Position numbers and translations under genes: made by a program. The notes beneath the pieces were generated by a model, which was given only the letters and a program-made list of their open reading frames with translations, had not been told where the DNA came from and made no database searches. A stretch of 58,656 nt of DNA from an uncultured Pelagibacteraceae bacterium (GTDB taxonomy: Bacteria > Pseudomonadota > Alphaproteobacteria > Pelagibacterales > Pelagibacteraceae), in contig CACEKA010000005.1 of the NCBI GenBank assembly GCA_902560015.1, positions 1-58,656 of the forward strand, given 5' to 3'. Positions 8,652-17,171 of the stretch are shown here, in pieces. Within the stretch, counting starts at the first letter, position 1. The number at the start of each line of letters is the position of its first letter.

Positions 8652-9257
8652 ATGGAATATTTATTGTTAGGTTTTTTTACTGGTTTAAGTCTTATTCTTG
8701 CAATTGGTGCTCAAAATATTTTTGTTATCGAACAGGGTTTAAAAAAACAACATGTATTTTTAGTTTGTATAGTTTGCACTATATCTGACCTAATTTTGAT
8801 ATTTTTAGGAATATTTTTATTTCACTATTTTACTCAATATTTTAATTCAACTATAGAGTTGATATTTAATATTTTATTAATAGTTTTTTTACTTCATTTT
8901 ATTTATTCAAAAATAAAGACTTATAACTCAAGTATTAATTTTAATAGTGAAACAAAAGATATTACAAAATTTAATATTTTATTAAAAACTCTTGGGTTTA
9001 CTTATCTAAACCCACATGTTTATTCAGACACTGTATTTTTTCTTGGAAATTTTTCAAAAAATTTTTTATTAAATCAAAAAGTTTTGTTTGGAATAGGAGC
9101 TTCAATTGCTTCTTTTTTATTCTTTTTTTTAATTGGATATTTATCTAAATTCTTATCTAAATACGCTCAAAATCAAAAAATTTGGAAAGTAATTAATATA
9201 TTTATTATTACTTTTATGAGTTTTTTAACCTTTTATATTTTTTTAGAAATAATTTAA
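8652..9257 (+). CDS. LysE/ArgO-family amino acid exporter
   Basis: The 201-residue protein has about six membrane helices and the LysE-family start LLLGFFTGLSLILAIGAQN followed by FVIEQGLKK, matching the conserved GAQNxFxxxQG region. Members export basic or other amino acids. It lies 9 bases after proW, so it may be co-transcribed with the betaine transporter. Its last four bases overlap the convergent zinc-ribbon gene. The length is normal; the substrate is unknown. Confidence 0.85.
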   Translation: MEYLLLGFFTGLSLILAIGAQNIFVIEQGLKKQHVFLVCIVCTISDLILIFLGIFLFHYFTQYFNSTIELIFNILLIVFLLHFIYSKIKTYNSSINFNSETKDITKFNILLKTLGFTYLNPHVYSDTVFFLGNFSKNFLLNQKVLFGIGASIASFLFFFLIGYLSKFLSKYAQNQKIWKVINIFIITFMSFLTFYIFLEII

Positions 9258-9445
9258 ACGTTACAAGTCATATCTTGTCCACAGCATAATGGTGATTTTA
9301 TTTTACCATGATCATTAGGACACTTCGATATTTGTACTTCATTTCCATCATCTAATTTAAGCATGTCATTAACTAAAGGCTCATTGCATTTTCCACAATT
9401 AGCATTAACTGACATACCACATTTTGAGCATTCATAAGTATTCAT
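9254..9445 (-). CDS. Small zinc-ribbon protein, function unknown
   Basis: The 63-residue protein has nine cysteines: CSKC near the start, CGKC about 10 residues later, one in SKCPND, two in SPLCCGQDM and one in the terminal CNV. The two CxxC pairs suggest one zinc or iron knuckle, and the LCCGQDM ending recalls rubredoxin- and desulfoferrodoxin-like metal sites. I cannot assign a function. An ATG with AAAGGAT upstream is the likely start. It converges on the lysE-like gene with a 4-base overlap. Confidence 0.7.
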   Translation of the reverse strand: MNTYECSKCGMSVNANCGKCNEPLVNDMLKLDDGNEVQISKCPNDHGKIKSPLCCGQDMTCNV

Positions 9446-9527
9446 AAAAAATCCTTTTATGTTAATTGCTTTAGTTGATAGAATATTACAATATTTTAAT
9501 ATTTATTGAACGAAATAATCGGTCCCT

Positions 9528-10280
9528 ATGAGTAAAATCTATATAAATGATACAGGTCAAGGTTTTCCATTAGTTTTAGTTCATGGTTATTTGGGCTCTT
9601 CAGAGATGTGGTGTCTTCAAAGAGATTATTTATCAAATTTTTTTAGAGTAATATCTCCAGCATTACCTGGTTTTGGAGAAAGTCATGAGGCGCAATCTTT
9701 AGATTCAATTAATGATATGGCTAAGTTTGTAATTAATATTATTGACGAAAAAAAAATTAATAAATTTAACTTATTAGGCCACTCCATGGGTGGAATGATA
9801 GTTCAAGAAATAGCTAAATTAGCAGGAGATAGAATTAATAAATTAATTTGTTTTGCAACAGGTTCTATTGGTGAAATACCAGGAAGATTTGAACCTATTG
9901 ATGAGACTAGAAGAAGACTTAAAGAGGAGGGTGCTGATATTTCATTTTCAAGAGTTCCCAAAAAATGGTTTGTCAAAGGAGATAAAGATAAAAATTATTA
10001 TTTATGTTCAAATGCTGTTCAAAATGTTTCATCTGAAACTGCAGACAATGCTCTTAAGGCAATGAAGAATTGGTCTGGTATAGATAATTTAAAAAATATT
10101 AAAAATGAAACACTAATAGTCTGGGGAGATAAAGACACTTCATATAATTTTGATCAAGTAGACACACTTAATAAAAATATTAAAAATAGTAAGTTAGAAA
10201 TTTTTAAAAATTGTGCTCACAATGTTCATTTAGAAGAGACAGATAAATTTAATAAATTAATTAAAAATTTTATTATTTAA
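9528..10280 (+). CDS. Alpha/beta hydrolase
   Basis: The 250-residue protein is a single-domain cytoplasmic alpha/beta hydrolase. The oxyanion segment is LVHGYLGSSEMW (17-28), the nucleophile elbow GHSMG places the serine at 86, the acid is probably D203 in WGDKD, and the histidine is H231 in CAHNVHLEE. Relatives include 3-oxoadipate enol-lactonase and esterases, but substrate prediction is not possible. There is no clear Shine-Dalgarno. The gene converges on the HisD-family gene with a 4-base gap. Confidence 0.87.
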   Translation: MSKIYINDTGQGFPLVLVHGYLGSSEMWCLQRDYLSNFFRVISPALPGFGESHEAQSLDSINDMAKFVINIIDEKKINKFNLLGHSMGGMIVQEIAKLAGDRINKLICFATGSIGEIPGRFEPIDETRRRLKEEGADISFSRVPKKWFVKGDKDKNYYLCSNAVQNVSSETADNALKAMKNWSGIDNLKNIKNETLIVWGDKDTSYNFDQVDTLNKNIKNSKLEIFKNCAHNVHLEETDKFNKLIKNFII

Positions 10281-10284
10281 ATAT

Positions 10285-11571
10285 TTAATTTGAAAATCCA
10301 TATTTTCTTAATCTAACATCACCAGTTCTAGCATGAGCTTCCATTCCTTCGTATCTTGAAATTCTAGCACAAGCAGCCCCAACAGTTTTAGTCGACTCTT
10401 TCGTCATTCTTTGGAAGCTTAGTGTTTTGATAAATTTTCCAACAAATAATCCTCCAGTGTATCTTCCAGCACCTTTTGTTGGTAATATATGGTTTGTTCC
10501 AGAACATTTATCACCATAAGCAACCGTAGTTTCTTCACCTATAAATAAAGATCCATAATTTTTTAATCTTTTATGAAACCACTCTAAGTTTTGAGTTTGT
10601 ACTTCTAAGTGTTCAGGAGCGTATTCATCACTAATAGTTGCCATTTCTTCGTCAGTATCACAAAGTATTACTTCTCCATAATCTCTCCATGCTGCACCTG
10701 CATTTTCTCTTGGTAATTCTGGAAGCTCAGCAATTAGTTCTGGTACTCTTTTAATCACATAATCAGCAACTCTTTTACTTGTTGTATATAACCATGCTGG
10801 TGAATTGTAACCATGTTCTGCTTGACCGACTAAGTCAACTGCAACCAACTCTTCATCAGCTTTATCATCTGCAATTACTGCTATTTCAGTAGGGCCAGCA
10901 AACAAATCAATTCCAACTTTACCAAATAACATTCTTTTTGCTTCAGCAACAAATTGGTTACCAGGACCAACCAGTATATCAGCTGGTGCATTACCAAATA
11001 AGCCATTAGTCATTGCTGCTATACCTTGAACACCACCTAAGTTTAAAATTGAGTCTGCACCACAAAGATCAGCTGTATAAATAATTGATGGATGAACGCC
11101 AACACCTGGTTTTGGTGAGCTTGCCACAATAATATTTTTTACACCAGCAACTTTAGCAGTTGTTACACTCATCACAGCTGAAGCTATATGAGCGTATCTA
11201 CCAGCTGGGACATAACAACCCGCTGTATTAACAGGAATTAGTTTTTGTCCTGCGAATAATCCATCAGATAATTCAACTTCAAAATCTTGACCATAATTTT
11301 TTAATTGTGCTTCTGCAAATTTTCTTACTCTTTCATGAGAAAATTGGATGTCATCTTTTGTTTTTTGATCTAAATCTTTTTTGACTTGTTCAATTCTTTC
11401 TTTTGAGACAACTACATCACCTTCATATTTATCAAATTTTTTTGAATATTCTTTACAACCTTCTTCTTTAGATTGTTCTATATCTTTTAGAATATCTTCA
11501 ACTATCTTTCTTGTTTTAGTATCATCTGTTGAAGATGTTTTTGGTGATTTTTTTAAGTATTGTATAGCCAT
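10285..11571 (-). CDS. HisD-family NAD-dependent dehydrogenase (histidinol or sulfopropanediol dehydrogenase type)
   Basis: The 428-residue protein keeps the zinc ligands and catalytic pair of histidinol dehydrogenase: Q250 and H253 (GQAEHG), E320-H321 (APEHLEV), D354 (GDKCSGTNH) and H413 (EGMEAHA). However AGPSE of biosynthetic HisD reads AGPTE, the C-terminus ends in an ARTGDVRLRKYG tail, and no other his genes are near. The context is catabolic: a phosphotransacetylase gene lies just upstream on the same strand. The family also contains HpsN, which oxidises 2,3-dihydroxypropane-1-sulfonate to sulfolactate. I favour a catabolic paralogue, but true HisD is not excluded. AAGGAAA lies 7 bases before the ATG. 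Confidence 0.82.
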   Translation of the reverse strand: MAIQYLKKSPKTSSTDDTKTRKIVEDILKDIEQSKEEGCKEYSKKFDKYEGDVVVSKERIEQVKKDLDQKTKDDIQFSHERVRKFAEAQLKNYGQDFEVELSDGLFAGQKLIPVNTAGCYVPAGRYAHIASAVMSVTTAKVAGVKNIIVASSPKPGVGVHPSIIYTADLCGADSILNLGGVQGIAAMTNGLFGNAPADILVGPGNQFVAEAKRMLFGKVGIDLFAGPTEIAVIADDKADEELVAVDLVGQAEHGYNSPAWLYTTSKRVADYVIKRVPELIAELPELPRENAGAAWRDYGEVILCDTDEEMATISDEYAPEHLEVQTQNLEWFHKRLKNYGSLFIGEETTVAYGDKCSGTNHILPTKGAGRYTGGLFVGKFIKTLSFQRMTKESTKTVGAACARISRYEGMEAHARTGDVRLRKYGFSN

Positions 11572-11632
11572 TGATTATTTCCTTTTAATTGAGACAGTCT
11601 TAATAGAGTAAAAATTAATGTTATTCAATATT

Positions 11633-11722
11633 TTAAAAATAAAATCTAAATGCAAAATTAACGCTTACAACACATAATATAATAACCAAGAAATATAAGC
11701 TAATATAATCAAATGGTCTCAT
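11633..11722 (-). CDS. Candidate 29-residue membrane miniprotein
   Basis: In the 165-base spacer between the phosphotransacetylase and HisD-like genes an ATG opens a 29-codon frame reading MRPFDYISLYFLVIILCVVS, then VNFAFRFYF. Most of it is one hydrophobic helix. It starts 14 bases after the phosphotransacetylase stop with TAGG seven bases before the ATG, on the strand of both neighbours. No homology can be claimed; a chance frame in AT-rich sequence is possible. Confidence 0.35.
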   Translation of the reverse strand: MRPFDYISLYFLVIILCVVSVNFAFRFYF

Positions 11723-11736
11723 TTTAATACCTAGAA

Positions 11737-12648
11737 TTAATCTAGAGTAACTACGGCTGCCGCGATCGATGCTAGTCGTGCTTGAGCTTCATCTGATCTA
11801 CTGGTAATTACAACTGGAACTTTTCCACCAACAACAACACCTGCAGCACAAGCTCCCATAAAATAAATCATCATTTTGACTAAAGCATTACCTGTCTCTA
11901 CGCTTGGAACTAATAATACATCTGCTTCACCAGCTACTATATTTTTAATTCCTTTTATTGCTGCTGATTTTTTTGAAATACTATTATCAAATGCAAGTGG
12001 ACCAAAAACATCTGCCTCTAGTTTTTCTTCTTTTGCTAATTTAGTTAACTCTGCAGCATCTAGAGAGCTTGGCACACTTTCTAAAACTTCCTCTGTTGCT
12101 GATAAAACAGCAACTTTTGGTCTTGATATTCCTATTCTATTTGAAAAATCAATTACATTTTTTAGAATGTGCATCTTAGTTTTAACGTTTGGCAAAACAT
12201 TTAAGGCTCCATCAGTAATAATTAGAGGTTTGTCGTCTTTATTTACCGTCATATGCCAGATATGACTTAAACGAGTTTTTCCAAGTAAATTATGCTCTCT
12301 TTTTAAAACTTCTTTCATTAAAATGTCAGTATGAATATGACCTTTAACAATAATTTTTACTTTATTCTTACTAGCTAATTTAGCGGCTATTTTTGCTGTA
12401 TTATTTTCTACTGGTTCATCAATGATTTCATATTTTGAAATATCCCATTTTAAATTCTCTGCACATTTTAAAATTTCTTTTTTATCCCCTATAAAAACTG
12501 GATCGATTAAATTTTCATATACAGCATCTTGGATTGAAAGCATTGGTAAAGGTTTTCCAGCATTTACGACTGCAACTTTTACACCTTTTTTATTATGAGC
12601 AACGTCCAAAAGGTTATTTGGACAAATAATTTCTTTGTTTGAAAGCAT
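11737..12648 (-). CDS. pta: Phosphate acetyl/butyryltransferase family protein
   Basis: The 303-residue protein matches the PTA/PTB family, which interconverts acyl phosphate and acyl-CoA. Visible landmarks are IIVKGHIHTDILMKEV near 105-120, LSHIWHM, IITDGALNVLP near 150, and the C-terminal GNALVKMMIYFMGACAAGVV with VPVVITSRSD. The length fits the short form without regulatory domains. No acetate kinase gene is adjacent. In sulfonate degradation such an enzyme converts the acetyl phosphate made by sulfoacetaldehyde acetyltransferase, which fits the HisD-like neighbour if that is HpsN-like; this link is inference. Confidence 0.87.
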   Translation of the reverse strand: MLSNKEIICPNNLLDVAHNKKGVKVAVVNAGKPLPMLSIQDAVYENLIDPVFIGDKKEILKCAENLKWDISKYEIIDEPVENNTAKIAAKLASKNKVKIIVKGHIHTDILMKEVLKREHNLLGKTRLSHIWHMTVNKDDKPLIITDGALNVLPNVKTKMHILKNVIDFSNRIGISRPKVAVLSATEEVLESVPSSLDAAELTKLAKEEKLEADVFGPLAFDNSISKKSAAIKGIKNIVAGEADVLLVPSVETGNALVKMMIYFMGACAAGVVVGGKVPVVITSRSDEAQARLASIAAAVVTLD

Positions 12649-12720
12649 AAAGTATCATTATAATTAATTTACAAAATGTATATAGTGGATTTTATAATTA
12701 TAGATATTAAATGAGACTAA

Positions 12721-13902
12721 ATGATAAGAGATTTCAACATTAATTTTAATGAAAAAGAATTATCTTCTATTTATCAAAAGATTAAGGACTATCCCTGGAA
12801 TTCTATCCCAGATTTAGAAGGTTGGGAGCATGGAACTAATAAAGCATATTTAAAAGAATTGTGTGACTATTGGATTAGTGAATTTGATTGGCAAAGACAT
12901 CAAGATGAGCTCAATAAATTTCAAAATTTTTTATCTAATGTTGATGGAGTAGATATTCACTATATAAAAGAAAAAGGAACCAGTCCAAATTCGAAACCAT
13001 TACTGTTAATGCATGGTTGGCCAGGGTCAGTTATAGAATTTTTACATATTATTGAAAAACTCGCACATCCCGAAAAATTTGGTGGAAATGAAAAGGATTC
13101 TTTTGATGTGATAATTCCTTCATTACCAGGTTTTGGTTTTTCGGGAAAACCATCTAAACCAATAGGACCAAGAAAAATTGCTGAAATATTAAATAAGCTT
13201 ATGATAGAAAATCTTGGTTACAAAGATTACATGGCTCAAGGTGGTGACTGGGGAGCGACCATTGCTAACTGGATAGGCTACGATCATTCTAAATTTTGTA
13301 AAGCGATACATATAAATTGTCTTACTATGCGTCATCCTAATGGACCACAATCTGATGAAGAAAAAAATTGGCAAATAAAGTTTGATAAAGATCAGGTTAT
13401 GCAAGATGGATATAGAACACAACAAGCAACAAAACCTCAATCTCTAAGTTATGGAATGATGGATAGTCCTGTTGGAATTGCTGCTTGGATTATTGAAAAA
13501 ATGTACTCTTGGTCTGATTTAAAAGATAACAAACTAGAAAGTGTTTATTCAAAAGATACATTATTAGCAAATGTAATGGTTTATATTTTAACAAAAACAT
13601 TTGATACAGCTAGTTGGATTTATTTTGGTAGAAGAGAGGAGGGAGGACGATTTTTTCCTAAAGATTTTAAAAGAATTAAAATTCCAACGGCTGCAGCAAT
13701 ATTTCCTGCTGAAATGTCTGAATGGCCACCAAGATCTTACGTCGAAAGAATATTTAATATCAAGCAATGGACTAATATGCCATCAGGGGGGCACTTTGCA
13801 GCTTTGGAAAAGCCAGATCTACTAGTTAATGATATTAGAAAATTCTCAAGAAGTTTAAGGTTTAATCCGTATGATGACAGTGGTGGTCAATCTAATCGTT
13901 AA
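12721..13902 (+). CDS. Epoxide hydrolase family protein (EHN domain)
   Basis: The 393-residue protein has the N-terminal epoxide hydrolase domain (residues 1-100, with WNSIPDLEGWEHGT) followed by an alpha/beta hydrolase fold. HGWPGS (98-103) is the oxyanion motif, GGDWGA puts the nucleophilic aspartate at 176, and the catalytic histidine lies in GGHFAALEKP near the C-terminus. This is the microsomal-type epoxide hydrolase architecture, but there is no N-terminal membrane anchor. The substrate is unknown. Its last 11 bases overlap the convergent ABC ATPase gene. Confidence 0.9.
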   Translation: MIRDFNINFNEKELSSIYQKIKDYPWNSIPDLEGWEHGTNKAYLKELCDYWISEFDWQRHQDELNKFQNFLSNVDGVDIHYIKEKGTSPNSKPLLLMHGWPGSVIEFLHIIEKLAHPEKFGGNEKDSFDVIIPSLPGFGFSGKPSKPIGPRKIAEILNKLMIENLGYKDYMAQGGDWGATIANWIGYDHSKFCKAIHINCLTMRHPNGPQSDEEKNWQIKFDKDQVMQDGYRTQQATKPQSLSYGMMDSPVGIAAWIIEKMYSWSDLKDNKLESVYSKDTLLANVMVYILTKTFDTASWIYFGRREEGGRFFPKDFKRIKIPTAAAIFPAEMSEWPPRSYVERIFNIKQWTNMPSGGHFAALEKPDLLVNDIRKFSRSLRFNPYDDSGGQSNR

Positions 13903-14947
13903 GAACTTTGACATCTTTTTCATCCAAACTTAGAAATACTTCTTCACCAACTTTAAATGGATTACTTGTATCTCCAGAAATAACGTACAGTTTACCTATT
14001 TTAGAATTTAAGATATATTGATAACTACTCCCTACAAAAGAGGCATTATTTATTGATGCGTGAATACAATTATCATTATTAGTCGTTTCAATTCTAATTT
14101 TTTCTGGTCTTAAAGCCACAGAAACTGAGTTTTTTAAGTCCTTATCACTTTCAATTTTAATATTCATTTCTGCAAGTTTTAATTCATATGAGTTTGATTG
14201 TTTGTTAACTATTTCAGCTTTAACAACATTTGCATCACCAATAAAATTAGCAACAAATTTGTTTGTTGGAAAATTGTAAAGATCTTTTGGACTTCCTTCC
14301 TGAGCAATTACAGCTTTATTCATAACTATAACTTTATCTGAAATTGCTAATGCTTCTTCTTGATCATGAGTAACATAGATTGTAGTTACACCAAGTTTTT
14401 GTTGAATTTCTCTAATATCTTCCCGTACTTGTCTTCTGAGTTTTGCATCAAGATTTGACAGAGGTTCATCAAATAATAATACTTTTGGTTCTAGTACAAT
14501 CGCTCTTGCAACAGCTACCCGTTGTTGTTGTCCTCCAGATAATTCAGAAGGCATTCTATTTTCATATCCTTCTAAATTTACTAATTTTAATGTTTCTAAA
14601 GCTTTCTCAGTATATTCCTCTTTTTTTACATTGATCATTTTTAATCCATAGGAAACATTTTCAATTACACTCATATGCGGAAATAGTGCATAAGATTGAA
14701 ATACCATTGAAACATCTCTATCAGTTGCTGGTAGCAATGTAACATCTTCATTGTCGACTAAAATTTTTCCACTTGTGGCTCTCTCAAGTCCTGCAATTAT
14801 TCTTAATGATGTAGTTTTTCCACAACCAGAAGGACCAAGCAATGTTGTTAAAGTTCCAGCTTCAAAATTACAACTTACACTATCAACAGCTACAGTTTCA
14901 TTAAATTTTTTAGTAATATTTTCAAATTTTACTTCAGCTTTTTTCAT
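13892..14947 (-). CDS. Iron(III)-type ABC transporter ATP-binding protein
   Basis: The 351-residue ATPase is of the PotA/FbpC class: Walker A GPSGCGKTT (38-46), signature LSGGQQQR, LLFDEPLSNLDAKLR, switch THDQEEA, and a C-terminal TOBE-like domain after about residue 240. It is the last gene of a three-gene operon (binding protein, permease, ATPase) and overlaps the permease stop by one base. The family serves ferric iron, spermidine/putrescine, phosphonate and thiamine importers. Iron is favoured from the permease architecture, not proven. Confidence 0.9.
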   Translation of the reverse strand: MKKAEVKFENITKKFNETVAVDSVSCNFEAGTLTTLLGPSGCGKTTSLRIIAGLERATSGKILVDNEDVTLLPATDRDVSMVFQSYALFPHMSVIENVSYGLKMINVKKEEYTEKALETLKLVNLEGYENRMPSELSGGQQQRVAVARAIVLEPKVLLFDEPLSNLDAKLRRQVREDIREIQQKLGVTTIYVTHDQEEALAISDKVIVMNKAVIAQEGSPKDLYNFPTNKFVANFIGDANVVKAEIVNKQSNSYELKLAEMNIKIESDKDLKNSVSVALRPEKIRIETTNNDNCIHASINNASFVGSSYQYILNSKIGKLYVISGDTSNPFKVGEEVFLSLDEKDVKVLND

Positions 14948-17145
14948 TACCCTAAATTTCCTTGCAAGATTCCAGCAGATTGATCTCTTCTACCTAATTT
15001 ACGTTTGCCTATTATTAATTGCATTAGCATAATTGTAAATAGCATAACTATAATTAATGCTGATGAATATACTATAGCCAAACCATAGTCATTATTCTCT
15101 AATCTTCCTAAAATATATGAAACAGCTAAATCGTAATTTGCACTAACAAGGAAGATAACAGCACTAATTGCTGTCATAGCTCTTACGAAACTAAAAACTA
15201 ATGATGCAGTAATTGCTGGTTTGAGCAATGGAAGAATTATATTTCTGAATGTTTGTGAGCTAGAAGCATTTAAAGTTGAAGATGCTTCATCTAAATGAGG
15301 ATCAAGTTGATTCATTGCAGCAATACCTGCTCTTACACCAACAGGCATATTTCTAAACACAAAAGCAATTACCAGAATTATTCCTGTTCCAGTTATTTCA
15401 AGAGGAGGAACATTAAAAGCAAACACATAACTTACCCCAATAACACTTCCAGGGATTGCAAAACTTAACATTGTTCCAAATTCAAAAGCATTTTTACCTC
15501 TGAATTTATGTCTTGTTAGTAAATAAGCAGTTAAAATTCCAATTGCAGCAGTCGGAAAAGCTGAAATTATTGCTATCGTAAATGTTGTGTTAAATGAATT
15601 CCATGCAGTACCAGTCCACAACAATCCTCTTTCTTTTACCCACTCAACACTAAAAGCCTCAATATAATGTTTTAAGGTAAAGCTATGATCAACACCCCAC
15701 ATTTCAACAAAACCTCCAAACATAATCATTACATAAATTATAAAAGTAATTGATGCCCAAGGAAGTACAGTTGAATAAATCATCCATTTTGCTTTTTTAG
15801 GAAGTTCAGGATGAACTCCGCTATCACCTTTACCAGAAATTGAAATATATGATTTTTTTCCTAACCATTGATTCTGAAGATAAAAAACTACTAATACTAC
15901 AGATAATAAAATCATTGCGAGTATTGCAGCTTTAGTTTCATCGTATTGTGCACCAACAATTGCAAAAAATATTTCTGTAGATAAAACATCGTATTCAGCA
16001 CCAAGTACTAACGGGTTTCCAAAGTCTGCTAAGCTTTCAATAAAACCAAGTAGAAATGCATTAGCTATTCCTGGTCTCATTAAGGGCAACGTTACAGTTT
16101 TAAAAACTTGCCACTTAGAAGCTCTTAATGTTTGTGAAGCTTCTTCCATTGATGGACTAACACTTTCAACAACTCCAATTAAAACTAAGAATGCAATTGG
16201 GGTAAATGCAAGTGTTTGTGCAAACCATATTCCTGGTAAACCATAAATCCATCTTGAAGGCTCGATATCAAATGCCCATTCAAGAAAAGTACTTACTACC
16301 CCAGTTCTTCCAAACAAAATTATTATTGCTAAACCAATTACAAATGGTGGAGTGATTATTGGTAAAACAGATAGTACTTTTATTATTTTTTTAAATTTAA
16401 AACTAGTTCTTGCTACCAATAATGCAAAAGCTAAACCTAAAACTGTCGATGAAAAAGCTGTTAGTGTTCCCATGGTAACTGTGTTCCAAAAAACTCCACA
16501 AGCGTAATCGCTATAAAGACAATCTAACCCCCAAATTCCTTTATTAAATATCTTGTCTGAAAAATTACTTATTTCATATCCACCTTCAGTTCCTTTAAAG
16601 GCAACTCCAAACATTCTAAAAATTGGGAAAAATACAAAAGTTGATACTAAAATAATGATACTTCCAATGCTACCAACTATAAAATTATCTCCATTCAGCC
16701 ATCCACGTGAAGAAAGACCATGTGTTATATAGAATATGTATGTGCAGCATGTTAATACTGCCCCAGATCCTATTCCAAATTGATTCTCTATATCACCAAA
16801 AATCGATTGAAAAATCTCAAAATTCCATCCTCTAATTCCAATTGAAAATCCCTGCAGAAAAAAATAAAAAAAACCAATTAATCCTGAATATAAAAAAATT
16901 TTAGAATATAGAGGATTATTTTGACTTAATTTTATTGTTACTAAAGGAAAAAATAGAGGAATAGCTAATGGTAAAAGCCAATTTTTATTATTTAAGAATA
17001 CTTGAGGTAATACTGAACCGTAGTCCTCTAATGAATATTCTAAAATCCAATTAATAGAGAAAAACCCGTCACCTGTTACATACCATGGAAATATTAGGAA
17101 ACCCAATCCTCCTATGAGCATCCAGCAGGTAACGAGTCCTCTCAT
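14947..17145 (-). CDS. Iron(III)-type ABC transporter permease, two fused permease units
   Basis: The 732-residue membrane protein contains two permease units, each with an EAA-type loop (VESVSPSMEEASQTLRASKW in the first, then LDEASSTLNASSSQTFRNI). This duplicated layout is typical of FbpB/AfuB/SfuB ferric permeases. The first ~190 residues form extra membrane helices, giving the long AfuB-like form. The Shine-Dalgarno-like AGGA sits inside the inverted repeat that also contains the stop of the upstream binding-protein gene, so its translation could depend on that structure. Confidence 0.9.
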   Translation of the reverse strand: MRGLVTCWMLIGGLGFLIFPWYVTGDGFFSINWILEYSLEDYGSVLPQVFLNNKNWLLPLAIPLFFPLVTIKLSQNNPLYSKIFLYSGLIGFFYFFLQGFSIGIRGWNFEIFQSIFGDIENQFGIGSGAVLTCCTYIFYITHGLSSRGWLNGDNFIVGSIGSIIILVSTFVFFPIFRMFGVAFKGTEGGYEISNFSDKIFNKGIWGLDCLYSDYACGVFWNTVTMGTLTAFSSTVLGLAFALLVARTSFKFKKIIKVLSVLPIITPPFVIGLAIIILFGRTGVVSTFLEWAFDIEPSRWIYGLPGIWFAQTLAFTPIAFLVLIGVVESVSPSMEEASQTLRASKWQVFKTVTLPLMRPGIANAFLLGFIESLADFGNPLVLGAEYDVLSTEIFFAIVGAQYDETKAAILAMILLSVVLVVFYLQNQWLGKKSYISISGKGDSGVHPELPKKAKWMIYSTVLPWASITFIIYVMIMFGGFVEMWGVDHSFTLKHYIEAFSVEWVKERGLLWTGTAWNSFNTTFTIAIISAFPTAAIGILTAYLLTRHKFRGKNAFEFGTMLSFAIPGSVIGVSYVFAFNVPPLEITGTGIILVIAFVFRNMPVGVRAGIAAMNQLDPHLDEASSTLNASSSQTFRNIILPLLKPAITASLVFSFVRAMTAISAVIFLVSANYDLAVSYILGRLENNDYGLAIVYSSALIIVMLFTIMLMQLIIGKRKLGRRDQSAGILQGNLG

Positions 17146-17171
17146 TAATTCCTAATATTATCTAGGAATTA
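17146..17171 (-). promoter_or_regulatory. Inverted repeat at the binding protein/permease junction
   Basis: Nine-base arms (17146-17154 and 17163-17171) flank an 8-base loop holding the binding-protein stop codon. The arm next to the permease ATG contains the AGGA that would be its ribosome-binding site, so pairing would hide it. This is the weakest of the six junction repeats, because the spacer is only 12 bases. Confidence 0.55.

Noticed and set aside
10285..11571. Assignment of the HisD-family gene as the histidine-biosynthesis hisD
   Set aside because: All catalytic residues are present, but the AGPTE variant, the distinct C-terminal tail and the absence of other his genes favour a catabolic paralogue; left open rather than named hisD.
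11876..12265. A 129-codon plus-strand frame inside the phosphotransacetylase gene
   Set aside because: Antisense to conserved PTA motifs and without a plausible start context.
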